Notes: generated by a model from the letters alone, not told the origin. Numbered from the stretch's first letter, positions 26,519-35,691 are shown. The stretch is DNA of 64,000 nucleotides from DASSKP01 sp035695045 (GCA_035695045.1 DASSEX010000086.1:1-64000); one strand, 5' to 3'. Numbers and translations are program-made.

Positions 26519-27424
26519 TCAGCCCTGGAGCAGCTGGAAGAGCTGGCCGAGCTCGTCGCCGCTCTGGGTCGGGACGATGTAGCCCTCTTGCGCCTCGATC
26601 TGGTCGATGTTGTCGAGCACGTCCTCGGCCGTCGGGGTGGCGTCCTTGCCGGCGTACCAGCCCTTCGACAGGCCGACGAAGATCCGCGCGTAACGACCGG
26701 CGGCCGCCGAGAAGGTCTCGTGCGTGAACGTGCACTGCTCGGACGCGAGGAAGACGACCATCGGCGTGACCAGCTCGGGGTCGAGCAGCTTCGATGCCTC
26801 GCCCATGAGCTCCTCGGTCATCCGGGTGCGGGCGACCGGCGCGATGACGTTGGACAGGATGTTGTTCTTCGCGCCCTCGATCGCGAGCACGTTGCTCAGG
26901 CCGACGAGGCCCATCTTCGCGGCGCCGTAGTTGGCCTGGCCGAAGTTGCCGAAGATGCCGGAGTTGGACGACGTGTGCACGAAGCGGCCGTAGTTGTTCT
27001 CCTTCATGACCTTGAAGGCCGGCTGCGAGACGTAGAACGCGCCCTTGAGGTGCACGTCGAGGACGGCGTGCAGGTCGTCCCAGGTCATCTTCGCGAACGA
27101 CTTGTCGCGCAGGATGCCCGCGTTGTTGATGACGATGTCGACCTTGCCGAAGCTGTCGACGGCCGTCTTGACGATGTTCTCGCCACCCTCGGGGGTCGCG
27201 ACCGAGTCGTAGTTCGGCACTGCCTCGCCGCCCGCGGACTTGATCTCGTCGACGACCTTCTGCGCGGCGGTGTCGTCGCCGCCCTGGCCGTCCACTGATC
27301 CACCGAGGTCGTTGACGACGACCTTGGCGCCGCGCTTCGCGAGATCGAGCGCGTAGGTGCGGCCCAGGCCGCCGCCGGCGCCGGTGACGATCGCGACCCG
27401 GCCGTCGAAGGAGATCTCAGCCAC
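26519..27424 (-). CDS. SDR-family oxidoreductase ((3R)-hydroxyacyl-CoA dehydrogenase-like)
   Basis: 301 residues. TGAGGGLGRTYA cofactor loop, VVVNDLGGSVDG, NNAGILRDKSF, catalytic HTSSNSGIFGNFGQANYGAAKMG. The segment GILRDKSF and the long C-terminus match the MFE-2/HSD17B4 dehydrogenase unit used in beta-oxidation of fatty acids and steroid side chains. Compared with the paralogue at 3935 it is closer to the canonical enzyme. It is transcribed alone and ends at the 26467 hairpin. Confidence 0.9.
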   Translation of the reverse strand: MAEISFDGRVAIVTGAGGGLGRTYALDLAKRGAKVVVNDLGGSVDGQGGDDTAAQKVVDEIKSAGGEAVPNYDSVATPEGGENIVKTAVDSFGKVDIVINNAGILRDKSFAKMTWDDLHAVLDVHLKGAFYVSQPAFKVMKENNYGRFVHTSSNSGIFGNFGQANYGAAKMGLVGLSNVLAIEGAKNNILSNVIAPVARTRMTEELMGEASKLLDPELVTPMVVFLASEQCTFTHETFSAAAGRYARIFVGLSKGWYAGKDATPTAEDVLDNIDQIEAQEGYIVPTQSGDELGQLFQLLQG

Positions 27425-27534
27425 TCTTCTGCTCCTGTGCGTTTTCTAGGGAATCCGTCGAAAAGATTGTCCCGATCGCCTGCGGAGGCGGATACGCCGG
27501 GTCCGGCACGCGCGGGAGTGCCAGACTCCTGCGC

Positions 27535-28026
27535 ATGGACGAGGCTCGCCGGGAGATCGACGCGCTGGGGCTCGCGGCCTCTCTCGGCGCCGTGGGCAGC
27601 GTCGCCGCCGCAGGCGGCCTCATCACCGCCCGCAGGCTGTCCTGGTACGACAACTTGGAGAAGCCGGGGTTCACGCCACCGCCGGCCATCTTCGGCCCCG
27701 TCTGGGCGGTGCTCTATGCCAGCCAGGCGGTCGCGGCGTGGCTCGTGTGGCGGGGAGACGCGGCCGGTGGCCGCTACGACGTGCCGGCGCTGTCGTCGTA
27801 CTGGGTCCAGCTGAGCCTGAACCTCGCCTGGTCGCTGCTGTTCTTCGGTCTGCGCCGGCCGGCCTGGGCGTTACTCGAGATCTGCGTGCTCTGGGTGGCG
27901 GTCGCGATGACGATCCGCGAGTTCGCGAGGCGGCACCGGTTCGCCGCCGCGCTGCTGCTGCCCTATCTCGCGTGGGTGACCTACGCCGTCGCCCTGAACG
28001 CCGCGATCTGGCACCGCAACCGCTGA
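27535..28026 (+). CDS. tspO: TspO/MBR-family membrane protein
   Basis: 163 residues with five hydrophobic spans. The hallmark WYDNLEKPGFTPPPAIFGPVW (positions about 42-62) precedes LNLAWSLLFFGLRRP, both conserved in TspO. The family binds porphyrins and is linked to stress and tetrapyrrole handling. About 35 residues precede the core. The nitrilase gene converges from the other side. Confidence 0.92.
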   Translation: MDEARREIDALGLAASLGAVGSVAAAGGLITARRLSWYDNLEKPGFTPPPAIFGPVWAVLYASQAVAAWLVWRGDAAGGRYDVPALSSYWVQLSLNLAWSLLFFGLRRPAWALLEICVLWVAVAMTIREFARRHRFAAALLLPYLAWVTYAVALNAAIWHRNR

Positions 28027-28074
28027 TCCATCGCCACATGTCGGCCTTCTACGGCCGCTATCTGGCGATTGCCG

Positions 28075-28875
28075 TCAGTCGGCGGGTTCGACGCGGTAGC
28101 GGCGGTGCTCGAGAGAGGGCATCTTCTCCCGGCATCGGTCGACTCGCTCGGGGTCGACGTCGGCGACGGCGACACCCTCCTCTTCCGCGAGCGACGCCAG
28201 TACGACACCGAAGGGGTCCACCACCATCGCGCGACCGGCGAAACCAGGCGGTGGCTGGTCGGCCGCGACGACGTAGGCGACGTTCTCGATCGCCCGCGCG
28301 GCGACCAGCGTCGACCACTGGTGCTCCTTCAGCGGTCCGCCGACCCATGCCGACGGCAACGCGATCAGGTCGACACCCTCGTCGACCAGCACCCGCGCCA
28401 GCTCCGGGAAGCGGACGTCGTAACACGTCATGACCCCGACGGTGAACTCGCCGCAGTCGAACACCAGCCGCTCATCGACGGAGCCGGCCTCGAGGCGCTT
28501 CGACTCGAACCAGCCCAGCGCGTCGAACAGATGCTGCTTGCGATAGCGCCCGATCAGCTCGCCGTCCGGTCCGACGGCGACCACGGTGTTGTAGGCCCGC
28601 GCCGCGTCACCCTCGACCGGCTCGAACATCCCCGCGACGACCGTCACGCTGTGCCGGGACGCGCACTTCTTCAGCCCCGTGACGAACGCCCCGTCGAGCG
28701 GCTCGGCGACCGGCGCGAGCGGCGTGTCCGCCGACCCGAACCCGTGCATCGAGCACTCCGGCGCGACCACCAGCGTCGCCCCGAGCGCTGCCGCCTGCCC
28801 GACGAGCTCACCGAGCCGCGCGAGGTTGTGCGCCTTGTCCTCGCCGGCCAGGAACTGCACAACAGCTACCCGCAT
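28075..28875 (-). CDS. Carbon-nitrogen hydrolase (nitrilase superfamily)
   Basis: 266 residues from ATG 28875. The Glu-Lys-Cys triad is E40 (VVAPE), K113 (YRKQHLFD) and C151 (TCYDVRFPE). The KQHLFD context and the length fit amidases of the omega-amidase/deaminated-glutathione amidase branch. It hydrolyses a carboxamide to acid and ammonia in the cytosol. It is divergent from dapC, with 25 bases between starts. Confidence 0.9.
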   Translation of the reverse strand: MRVAVVQFLAGEDKAHNLARLGELVGQAAALGATLVVAPECSMHGFGSADTPLAPVAEPLDGAFVTGLKKCASRHSVTVVAGMFEPVEGDAARAYNTVVAVGPDGELIGRYRKQHLFDALGWFESKRLEAGSVDERLVFDCGEFTVGVMTCYDVRFPELARVLVDEGVDLIALPSAWVGGPLKEHQWSTLVAARAIENVAYVVAADQPPPGFAGRAMVVDPFGVVLASLAEEEGVAVADVDPERVDRCREKMPSLEHRRYRVEPAD

Positions 28876-28900
28876 CAGCCCATCCAACTACGCTGCGCCC

Positions 28901-30100
28901 ATGGGGCGGACGTTGGCCGACCCGCTGGTCGAGCGGATGCGCGGTTTCGGCACGACGATCTTCGCCGAGATGACGGCGCTCGCGCAGCAAACCGGCGCGG
29001 TCAACCTGGGGCAGGGCTTCCCTGACACCGACGGCCCCAACGCGATGCTCGAGCAGGCCGTCGACGCGATCCGGGGCGGCCTCAACCAGTACCCACCCGG
29101 CCCGGGTCTGCCGCCGCTGCGGCAGGCGATCGCCGCGCATCGCAAGCAGCACTACGACCTCACCTACGACCCCGACGGCGAGATCCTCGTCACGGTCGGC
29201 GCCACCGAGGCGATCAGTGCCGCGATCCTCGCTCTGTGCGAGGTCGGCGACGAGGTCGTCGTCCTCGAGCCCTACTACGACTCGTACGCCGCCGCGGTCG
29301 CGCTGGCCGGTGCGGTCAGGAAGGCCGTTCCGCTCCGACCGGCCGAGCCCGGCGGCCGGTTCACGTTCGACCCCGACGAGCTGAGAGCAGCCGTCTCGCC
29401 GCGGACCCGCCTGCTGCTCGTCAACTCGCCGCACAACCCGACGGGCACGGCACTCACCGCAGACGAGCTGCAGCAGATCGCCGACCTCGCCCTCGACCGC
29501 GACCTCATCGTCCTCACCGACGAGGTCTACGAGCACCTGACGTTCGACGGCGTGCGGCACATCCCGATCGCCACCCTGCCCGGCATGCGTGAGCGCACGG
29601 TCAGCGTCTCGAGCGCCGGCAAGACGTTCAGTGTCACGGGATGGAAGATCGGCTGGATCTGCGCGCCGGCTGCGCTCACTCGCGCGGTGATGACGGTGAA
29701 GCAGTTCCTCACGTTCACCCACAGCGGCCCGATGCAGCTCGCCGTCGCGCACGGGCTGTTGCGCGAGATGGAGTGGGTCGAGGCTCTGCGCTCCTCGTTG
29801 GAGATGCGCCGCGACCGGCTCGCCGACGGGCTCGCGACCATCGGTCTGACCGTGCACCGGCCGCAGGCGACGTACTTCGTCCAGGCCGACGTACGGCCGC
29901 TCGGCATCGACGACGCCGAAGCGTTCGTGCGGGCGCTGCCCCACGAGGCCGGAGTCGCCGCGATCCCGACGGCGGCGTTCTGCGACCACCGCGAGGTCGG
30001 GCAGCCGTTCGTGCGGTTCGCTTTCTGTAAGCGGGACGACGTCCTCGACGAAGCGGTAACCAGGCTCGTTGCCTATGCGGAGCGTCGTCGCTCGACCTAG
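28901..30100 (+). CDS. dapC: PLP aminotransferase, probable N-succinyldiaminopimelate aminotransferase
   Basis: 399 residues, fold-type I. The PLP lysine is K241 in SSAGKTFSVTGWKIGW; also NLGQGFPDTDGP, NQYPPGPGLPPLR, NSPHNPTG and DEVYEHLTF. The whole sequence follows mycobacterial DapC (Rv0858c type), which acts in the lysine/DAP pathway; other members of this subgroup transaminate kynurenine or methionine-related acids, so specificity is not proven. It is followed 10 bases later by sppA. Confidence 0.85.
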   Translation: MGRTLADPLVERMRGFGTTIFAEMTALAQQTGAVNLGQGFPDTDGPNAMLEQAVDAIRGGLNQYPPGPGLPPLRQAIAAHRKQHYDLTYDPDGEILVTVGATEAISAAILALCEVGDEVVVLEPYYDSYAAAVALAGAVRKAVPLRPAEPGGRFTFDPDELRAAVSPRTRLLLVNSPHNPTGTALTADELQQIADLALDRDLIVLTDEVYEHLTFDGVRHIPIATLPGMRERTVSVSSAGKTFSVTGWKIGWICAPAALTRAVMTVKQFLTFTHSGPMQLAVAHGLLREMEWVEALRSSLEMRRDRLADGLATIGLTVHRPQATYFVQADVRPLGIDDAEAFVRALPHEAGVAAIPTAAFCDHREVGQPFVRFAFCKRDDVLDEAVTRLVAYAERRRST

Positions 30101-30110
30101 GTTGAGTCAC

Positions 30111-31868
30111 ATGTCGCGCCAACACTCGGCTCCGATTCTGCTCGAGCTCGACCTGTCGCACCCGCTCGTCGAGCACGAGCCCGACGACCCGATCGCGAAG
30201 CTGCGTAGTCGCGGCAAGCCACGGCTGCGACCGATCCTCAAGGCACTGCACGAGGCAGGCGACGACCACCGCGTCGTGGGCCTGGTCGCGAAGGTGGGCG
30301 ACACGTCGATGTCGCTGGCGCATGCGCAGGAGATCCGGGACGCCGTCGGCGCCTTCGCCGCCAGCGGCAAGCCGACGATCGCGTGGACCGACACGTTCGG
30401 CGAGTCCGGCAACGGAACGGTCCCCTACTTCCTCGCCACCGGCTTCGGGGAGATCTGGCTGCAGCCGACCGGCGAGCTCAACCTCGCCGGCGTCGTCGCA
30501 GAGGTCGCGTTTCTCCGCGGAGCGCTCGACAAGCTCGGGGTCGAGCCGCAGATCGGCCAGCGTTACGAGTACAAGAACGCCGCGGACCGCATCGTCGCCA
30601 CGGGCTTCACGGATGCGCACCGTGAGGCGCTGGACCGGATCGCCGGCTCTGCCTGGGAGCAGATCACCGAGGCGATTGCGAAGGCGCGTGGCCTCGCCGT
30701 CGACGAGGTGAGCCGGCTCGCCGACCGTGCGCCGCTGTTCGCCGACGAAGCCCTCGCCGCGCGGCTCGTCGACCACGCCGGCTACCGCGACGAGGTGTAC
30801 GCCGCCGCTCGGCGCGGCGCCGGTGGCGACGTACGGCTGCTGTTCGCCGACCGGTGGTCGCCGAACACCTCGCCCGTCACGAAGGTCGTCAGGCGGGTGC
30901 GCGACAAGGACGCGCCCGGAGTCGCACTGGTCGACGGCTTCGGCGGAATCGTCACCGGCCGGTCCCGTCGCTCGCCGCTGCAGGGACGACTCATGGGGAG
31001 CTACACCGTCGCGGCGGCCATCCGCGCGGCCGTGAGCGACGAGAAGACGCGTGCCATCGTCTTTCGCGTCGACTCCCCCGGCGGCTCGGCCGTGGCGTCG
31101 GACACGATCTGGCGTGAGGTCGCCTGCGCCCGCCAGTCGGGCAAACCGGTCGTCGTGTCGATGGGTGCCGTGGCCGGATCCGGCGGCTACTACGTCGCAT
31201 GCAACGCCGACCAGATCGTCGCGCAGCCCGGGACCCTCACCGGCTCGATCGGAGTCCTCGGCGGCAAGCCGGTCACCACCGGCCTGACCGACCGGCTCGG
31301 TCTTCGTTACGACGCGGTGCAGCGCGGCGCGCACGCGCGGCTGACCTCGACGCACGTGCCGTACGACGACAGCCAGCGCGAGCGTCTCGAGGCGATGCTC
31401 GACCGGGTGTACGACGACTTCACGCGCAAGGTCGCCGACGGTCGCGGCATGTCACGGGAGGCGGTGCACGACGTGGCGCGCGGCCGGGTCTGGACCGGCG
31501 CGGACGCGGCCGGCATCGGGCTCGTCGACACTCTCGGCGGCCTGCGCGACGCGGCACGGATCGCCCGGTCGCGCGCCGGCCTGCCGCCGGACGCTCCGGT
31601 GCGCCCGGCCGTGTCGGTGCCGATGCTGGCGCGGCTCAAGCCACCCCGGTCGAGCGATGACCCTCGCGCTGCCGCCGGGGTCAGCACATCAGCCGGGTCA
31701 CTGTCCGCGGAGGGGCTTGCGACGGCCACGGTTGCGGCCGCCACCCTGGCAGCCGGATCGGAGCTCGCCGCGTGGTTCGACGGCTGGGGGCCGTTCGCGG
31801 ACCTCGCCCGAGCACTCGGCCTTCCGGCCCTCGGCCCCCTGACGATGCTCCCCGTCACCCTGCGCTGA
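30111..31868 (+). CDS. sppA: Signal peptide peptidase SppA (S49, 67-kDa type)
   Basis: 585 residues with two tandem S49 domains. Catalytic Ser at 357 (AVAGSGGYYVACNAD) and general-base Lys at 155 (YEYKNAADRI), as in the E. coli 67-kDa type. An N-terminal membrane span is not visible, unlike E. coli SppA; a C-terminal Ala-rich hydrophobic stretch (ATVAAATLAAGSELAAW) is the only candidate anchor. It degrades remnant signal peptides. It is ten bases after dapC, so the two are probably cotranscribed. Confidence 0.9.
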   Translation: MSRQHSAPILLELDLSHPLVEHEPDDPIAKLRSRGKPRLRPILKALHEAGDDHRVVGLVAKVGDTSMSLAHAQEIRDAVGAFAASGKPTIAWTDTFGESGNGTVPYFLATGFGEIWLQPTGELNLAGVVAEVAFLRGALDKLGVEPQIGQRYEYKNAADRIVATGFTDAHREALDRIAGSAWEQITEAIAKARGLAVDEVSRLADRAPLFADEALAARLVDHAGYRDEVYAAARRGAGGDVRLLFADRWSPNTSPVTKVVRRVRDKDAPGVALVDGFGGIVTGRSRRSPLQGRLMGSYTVAAAIRAAVSDEKTRAIVFRVDSPGGSAVASDTIWREVACARQSGKPVVVSMGAVAGSGGYYVACNADQIVAQPGTLTGSIGVLGGKPVTTGLTDRLGLRYDAVQRGAHARLTSTHVPYDDSQRERLEAMLDRVYDDFTRKVADGRGMSREAVHDVARGRVWTGADAAGIGLVDTLGGLRDAARIARSRAGLPPDAPVRPAVSVPMLARLKPPRSSDDPRAAAGVSTSAGSLSAEGLATATVAAATLAAGSELAAWFDGWGPFADLARALGLPALGPLTMLPVTLR

Positions 31869-31878
31869 CCAACCACGT

Positions 31879-31940
31879 GTTGAGTGCGACGTAATCCCCC
31901 TTGGGCGGGTGCCCGCAAGGGGGATTACGTCGCACTTAAC
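31879..31940. terminator. 25-bp-arm bidirectional hairpin
   Basis: Arms 31879-31903 and 31916-31940 are reverse complements except for one G-U position; loop ggcgggtgcccg. It sits between the convergent sppA and flavodoxin-like genes, and the right arm includes the stop codon (31938-31936) of the latter. The arm sequence (gtgcgacgtaatccccc) is AT-richer than its surroundings. Confidence 0.85.
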
Positions 31941-32403
31941 CTTCGGTGAGGGATGCGGCGAGGGTCGCGGCAAGGTCGTGGACCGCGTCGCGGGCCGCGG
32001 CGTCGGGTGCCCCGGTCAAGCTCAGGACCGGCGCGACAGCGCGCCACTGGAGACCCGTCGTGATCGACTCGATCGCGCGCACTGCGCCCGCCTGGTCGAG
32101 GTTGCCGTGCACGTACGCCGCGAACGGCCGACCTCTTGTCGCTTCGAGGCACGGGTAGTACACCGTGTCGAAGAAATGCTTCAACGCGCCCGAGATGTAC
32201 CCGATGTTGGCCGGCGTCCCGAGGAGGTAGCCGTCGGCCGTCAGCGCATCCACGGCACTCGCCGTCAAAGCCGGGCGTGTCACGACCTCGACCGGCTCGC
32301 CCAGCTCGGCGAGCGCAGGATCGCGGGCACCTGCAAGCGCGCTCTCGAGCAGCTCCTGCAAGGCCGGCGACGGCGTGTGGTGCACCACGAGAAGACGGGC
32401 CAT
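31936..32403 (-). CDS. Flavodoxin-like NAD(P)H-dependent oxidoreductase
   Basis: 155 residues. The N-terminal strand and loop LLVVHHTPSPALQEL match the FMN phosphate-binding loop (T-x-T/S-x-x-x). Also DGYLLGTPANIGYISGALKHFFD (second FMN loop) and AAYVHGNLDQAGAVRAIESI. It likely binds FMN and reduces quinones or small acceptors. It converges with sppA and is divergent from the ECF sigma gene. Confidence 0.85.
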   Translation of the reverse strand: MARLLVVHHTPSPALQELLESALAGARDPALAELGEPVEVVTRPALTASAVDALTADGYLLGTPANIGYISGALKHFFDTVYYPCLEATRGRPFAAYVHGNLDQAGAVRAIESITTGLQWRAVAPVLSLTGAPDAAARDAVHDLAATLAASLTEG

Positions 32404-32475
32404 TCGTCCAGTCTTGCGGACGCGATCTGAAACCGAGGGTGCAGAACCGCAGTGAACCCGCCGAAGACATCAAGG

Positions 32476-33087
32476 ATGAGCGACGAACGGTTTCCGCAGA
32501 CGCTGGCCGCCGCCCAGCACGGCGATGAGTCTGCGTTCACGGAGCTGTTCCGCGCGACCCAGCCGACGCTGCTGCGCTACCTCCGCGTCATCGCCAAGGA
32601 CGAGGCCGACGACCTCGCTGCCGACACCTGGGTCCAGGTGGTCCGCGGGCTCAGGTCGTTCAGCGGCGACGACCCCTCGGCGTTCCGCGCGTGGGTGCTG
32701 TCGATCGGCCGCCACCGCTGGCTCGACCTGCTCCGCAACCGCCGCCGCGGGCGCGAGCAGCCGATGGCCTCCGTCCCGGAACAGGCGGCGCCGTCCGATC
32801 CGGTCGAGTTCGTCCACGAACTGATGAGCACCGAGGCCGCGATCCAGCTCATCCGGACGCTTCCCCGGGAGCAGGCCGAGGTCGTGATGCTGCGGTACGT
32901 CGCCGATCTCGACGTCAACCGGACCGCGGAGATCCTGGGCAAGCAGCCCGGCGCGGTCCGGGTGCTGTCCCACCGCGGCCTGCACCGCCTGCGCGCGGCG
33001 CTGAACGACGTGCCCGGCCAGCGAAGGCAGGAGCCCACCGGCTCCTCTGCAGACGCCCCGCCGAGCACGAGCCCGGACCAGGTGTAA
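32476..33087 (+). CDS. ECF-type RNA polymerase sigma factor
   Basis: 203 residues from ATG 32476 (GTG 32452 possible). Region 2 is DESAFTELFRATQPTLLRYLR...AWVLSIGRHRWLDLLRNRRRG, and region 4 is LPREQAEVVMLRYVADLDVNRTAEILGKQPGAVRVLSHRGLHRLR; a Ser/Pro tail follows. It directs a small regulon, most likely held by the membrane protein encoded 33 bases downstream. Confidence 0.93.
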   Translation: MSDERFPQTLAAAQHGDESAFTELFRATQPTLLRYLRVIAKDEADDLAADTWVQVVRGLRSFSGDDPSAFRAWVLSIGRHRWLDLLRNRRRGREQPMASVPEQAAPSDPVEFVHELMSTEAAIQLIRTLPREQAEVVMLRYVADLDVNRTAEILGKQPGAVRVLSHRGLHRLRAALNDVPGQRRQEPTGSSADAPPSTSPDQV

Positions 33088-33119
33088 CGCCCGATGCCCA
33101 CGGAACGGTTACTCCAGTG

Positions 33120-33773
33120 ATGCTGACCGATCTCGAACCAGGCTCAGACCCGCGGCTTGCCGCGGTGTTCTCGGCTGCCAAGGCGCCCGCCGAGCTTCCC
33201 GTCCGCGGCGAGACAGCCGCGCTGGCGGCGTACCGGAAGCTCGAGGGCAAGTCATGGCTGCGCATGCGGCTCGGCGCCAGGCCGGCTCAGATGGTCGCCG
33301 CAACGTTGTTCGGCGGCTTCCTCGTCGCCGGCGGCGTCGCGACCGCGGCCGGCGGCTCGCTGCCGATCGTCGGCGCGCACCACGCCACCCATGCCCAGGC
33401 TCCGGCCGCGACGGCCGGCACCGACAACACGGACGGCACGGACACCTCGAGCACCGGCGACGGGACGACCAGCCCGACCGACCTGACCGACACCGGCGGT
33501 CCGGGCACCGCAGGTCACCCGGCGATCGTGGGCAGCGTGCAGAAGGGCATCGACACCTGCACCGCCGCGTCGAAGGGCATGTGCCAGGCCGGCCAGCACG
33601 GCAAGGCGCTCAGTGCGCACGACGCCCACGCTCCGACGCTGCCGTCCGCGGCGACGACGCACCGCTCGCCGCACGCGCCCATTCCCGGCGCCGCCGGACA
33701 GGCGCACCGGCCGCACCTCGCGTCCTCGCACGTCTCCTCGGCCCGGCTCCGTACGCCGCACATCCGGGGGTAG
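33120..33773 (+). CDS. Single-span membrane protein, candidate anti-sigma factor
   Basis: 217 residues from ATG 33120 (GTG 33117 is possible). The cytosolic N-terminal 55 residues (LAAVFSAAKAPAELPVRGETAALAAYR) precede one hydrophobic span (about 60-83), then a Thr/Ser/Pro/His-rich outer part with one cysteine pair (DTCTAASKGMC). There is no zinc-anti-sigma HxxxCxxC motif. Position directly after the ECF gene makes it the likely partner; a non-ZAS anti-sigma is inferred from synteny only. Confidence 0.6.
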   Translation: MLTDLEPGSDPRLAAVFSAAKAPAELPVRGETAALAAYRKLEGKSWLRMRLGARPAQMVAATLFGGFLVAGGVATAAGGSLPIVGAHHATHAQAPAATAGTDNTDGTDTSSTGDGTTSPTDLTDTGGPGTAGHPAIVGSVQKGIDTCTAASKGMCQAGQHGKALSAHDAHAPTLPSAATTHRSPHAPIPGAAGQAHRPHLASSHVSSARLRTPHIRG

Positions 33774-33783
33774 AACGGCCGGC

Positions 33784-34500
33784 GTGACCCGCCACTCGCC
33801 GTTCCCGCCTGAGCCTGTCCGCGTCCCCGTGATGCGCCATCGCTGGGCGACGATCAGCTTCCTGCACTGGCCGTACCCTGCTGCCGAGATCCAGCGCCGG
33901 CTGCCGGCCGGGCTCGAAGTCGAGCCCTGGGACGGCCAGGCCTGGGTCGGGTTGGTGCCCTTCGAGATGACCGTGCGTCCGCCGGTCGGTCCGGGAGCCG
34001 CCCGCTTCCCGGAGACCAACGTGCGGACCTACGTCGTGGGTCCGGACGGCCGCCCCGGCGTCTACTTCTTCTCGCTCGACGCAGCCAGCGCGTCCGCGGT
34101 GACGACCGCCCGAGCGACCTGGCGGCTGCCGTACTTCCTGGCCCGGATGGCTGTCGAGCGGACCGGCGGCGCAGTGCGATACCGCTCGGAGCGTCGCCGG
34201 CCGGGTCCGGCCGGCGCGGGACATGACGTCACCGTCCTGCCGGGCCAGCCGATCGCGCATCCGGACGAGTTCACCCACTACCTCACGGCGCGGTTCACCC
34301 TCTGGAACACAGTGGCCGGCGCGGTGATGCGCACGCAGGCGGACCATCCGCCCTGGGAGCTGCAGCGCGCCGAGGTCCGCGGGCTTCGCGAAGACCTGCT
34401 CGCCGCGGCCGGTCTCCCCGCGCCGGTCGGCGACCCACGAGTGCACTTCTCCGCGGGTGTCGACGTGCGTATCGGCGCGCCGCGCCGGGTCAGCCGCTGA
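33784..34500 (+). CDS. DUF2071 (YqjF-like) protein
   Basis: 238 residues from GTG 33784. Matches the family pattern MRHRWATISFLHWPYPAAEIQRRLPAGLEVEPWDG, WVGLVPFEMT, ETNVRTYVVGPDGRPGVYFFSLDA and a C-terminal LWNTVAGAVMRTQADHPPW. The family is a lipocalin/acetoacetate-decarboxylase-like barrel of unknown function. It starts 10 bases after the preceding membrane protein gene, so it may belong to the same operon. Confidence 0.88.
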   Translation: MTRHSPFPPEPVRVPVMRHRWATISFLHWPYPAAEIQRRLPAGLEVEPWDGQAWVGLVPFEMTVRPPVGPGAARFPETNVRTYVVGPDGRPGVYFFSLDAASASAVTTARATWRLPYFLARMAVERTGGAVRYRSERRRPGPAGAGHDVTVLPGQPIAHPDEFTHYLTARFTLWNTVAGAVMRTQADHPPWELQRAEVRGLREDLLAAAGLPAPVGDPRVHFSAGVDVRIGAPRRVSR

Positions 34501-34528
34501 CCCGACTCGGTCCTGACAGGATGCCGCG

Positions 34529-35326
34529 GTGCGTCGGCGGCGATGGTTCGTGGCGGTGGCCGTCGCTCTCGTCGTCGCCGTCGGGGTCACCATCGGCGTC
34601 CGCTCGCTGCTGCACGAGGTCAACCCGCCTCCCCCCGCCTGCCGGGTGGGCAACGGCCCCGAGGCGCTGTATCTGGACACCGAGCAGGCGGCCAACGCGA
34701 CGACGATCACCGCCGTCGCGCACCGCATGGGGCTGCCCAACCACGCCGTGACGGTCGCGATCGCGACCGTGCTGCAGGAGTCGAAGATGCACAACCTGCC
34801 GTACGGCGACCGTGACTCACTCGGTCTGTTCCAGCAGCGGCCCAGCCAGGGCTGGGGCACGCCTGCCCAGCTGCTGACCCCGGCGTTCGCGGCGCAGGCG
34901 TTCTACCGGCATCTGGTGAGGGTCGACGGCTGGGAGCGACTGCCGGTCGCGCTGGCGGCGCAGGACGTCCAGCACAGCGCCGACGGGTCCGGCTACGAAG
35001 CCTGGGTGGAGGAGGCACGCGCGATCGCCCGGGCGTTGACGGGAGAGGTGACCGGTCAGTTCTCCTGCCGGTTCTCGAGCGGCGGCCGACCGGCTCCGCG
35101 ACGGCTGTCCCGGCTCGCCGGCCTCGAGCTCGGCCGGGGCGCCTTGACCGCCTCAGGCACTGCCGCCGACGACTGGCTCGCCGCCCAGTGGCTGGTCGGC
35201 CATGCCTACCAGCTGGGCCTGCAGTCGGTGACCGTCCGCGGCGAGCGGTGGCAAAGCGGCGACTTCGGCTGGACGCGCGACAGCGCCGCCGGCGACCGTC
35301 CGGCGTGGGTGCTGAGCCGCCGCTAG
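34529..35326 (+). CDS. Exported lysozyme-fold-like protein
   Basis: 265 residues from GTG 34529 with an N-terminal membrane span (WFVAVAVALVVAVGVTIGV). The core TITAVAHRMGLPNHAVTVAIATVLQESKMHNLPYGDRDSLGLFQQRPSQGWGTPAQLL is typical of an actinobacterial lytic-transglycosylase-like family sometimes mislabelled heavy-metal transporter; the Glu in LQES is the expected catalytic acid. Role would be cleavage of cell-wall glycan. Its stop overlaps the stop of rbpA (convergent). Confidence 0.8.
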   Translation: MRRRRWFVAVAVALVVAVGVTIGVRSLLHEVNPPPPACRVGNGPEALYLDTEQAANATTITAVAHRMGLPNHAVTVAIATVLQESKMHNLPYGDRDSLGLFQQRPSQGWGTPAQLLTPAFAAQAFYRHLVRVDGWERLPVALAAQDVQHSADGSGYEAWVEEARAIARALTGEVTGQFSCRFSSGGRPAPRRLSRLAGLELGRGALTASGTAADDWLAAQWLVGHAYQLGLQSVTVRGERWQSGDFGWTRDSAAGDRPAWVLSRR

Positions 35327-35691
35327 CGGCTCTTGCGCGTCGCCTCGCGGCGCGCGGCGAGCGTCTCGAGCGCCTCGGCGAGCAGCTTCTCGCCCTCAGC
35401 GGGTGTGCGCCGCATCATGAGGAACTCGTACGGCGTCTTGTGCGCCGCGCCCGCCATCCGCAGCGGCGCGGGCGGCGCGTCGCGGTCGACACCCGCAGGC
35501 TGGCCGCAGACGTGGCACTCCCACGAGTCGGGGACCTCGACGTCGGCCGCGAAGTGCGGCCGGCTCTCGTGCCGCGCATCGCACCAGTACGACACGACCC
35601 GACGTGGTTCGACGGGGCCGCCCCGATCGACCTGGCTACCGACCGCTCCCCCGAGCCGGCCGCCACGAAGCGTCGTTCTGCGCGAACCCAT
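35323..35691 (-). CDS. rbpA: RNA polymerase-binding protein RbpA
   Basis: 122 residues from ATG 35691 (ggag nine bases upstream). Core RbpA features: RVVSYWCDARHESRPHFAADVEVPDSWECHVCGQPAG (the zinc-type core), then KTPYEFLMMRRTPAEGEKLLAEALETLAARR (basic linker and sigma-interacting helix). RbpA binds RNA polymerase and the primary sigma factor and stabilises open complexes; it is found only in actinobacteria. The N-terminal tail (GSRRTTLRGGRLGGAVGSQV) is the expected basic one. Confidence 0.92.
   Translation of the reverse strand: MGSRRTTLRGGRLGGAVGSQVDRGGPVEPRRVVSYWCDARHESRPHFAADVEVPDSWECHVCGQPAGVDRDAPPAPLRMAGAAHKTPYEFLMMRRTPAEGEKLLAEALETLAARREATRKSR

Noticed and set aside
29715..31355. 546-codon minus-strand frame over dapC and sppA
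   Set aside because: Antisense shadow; no recognisable domain and conflicting codon usage.
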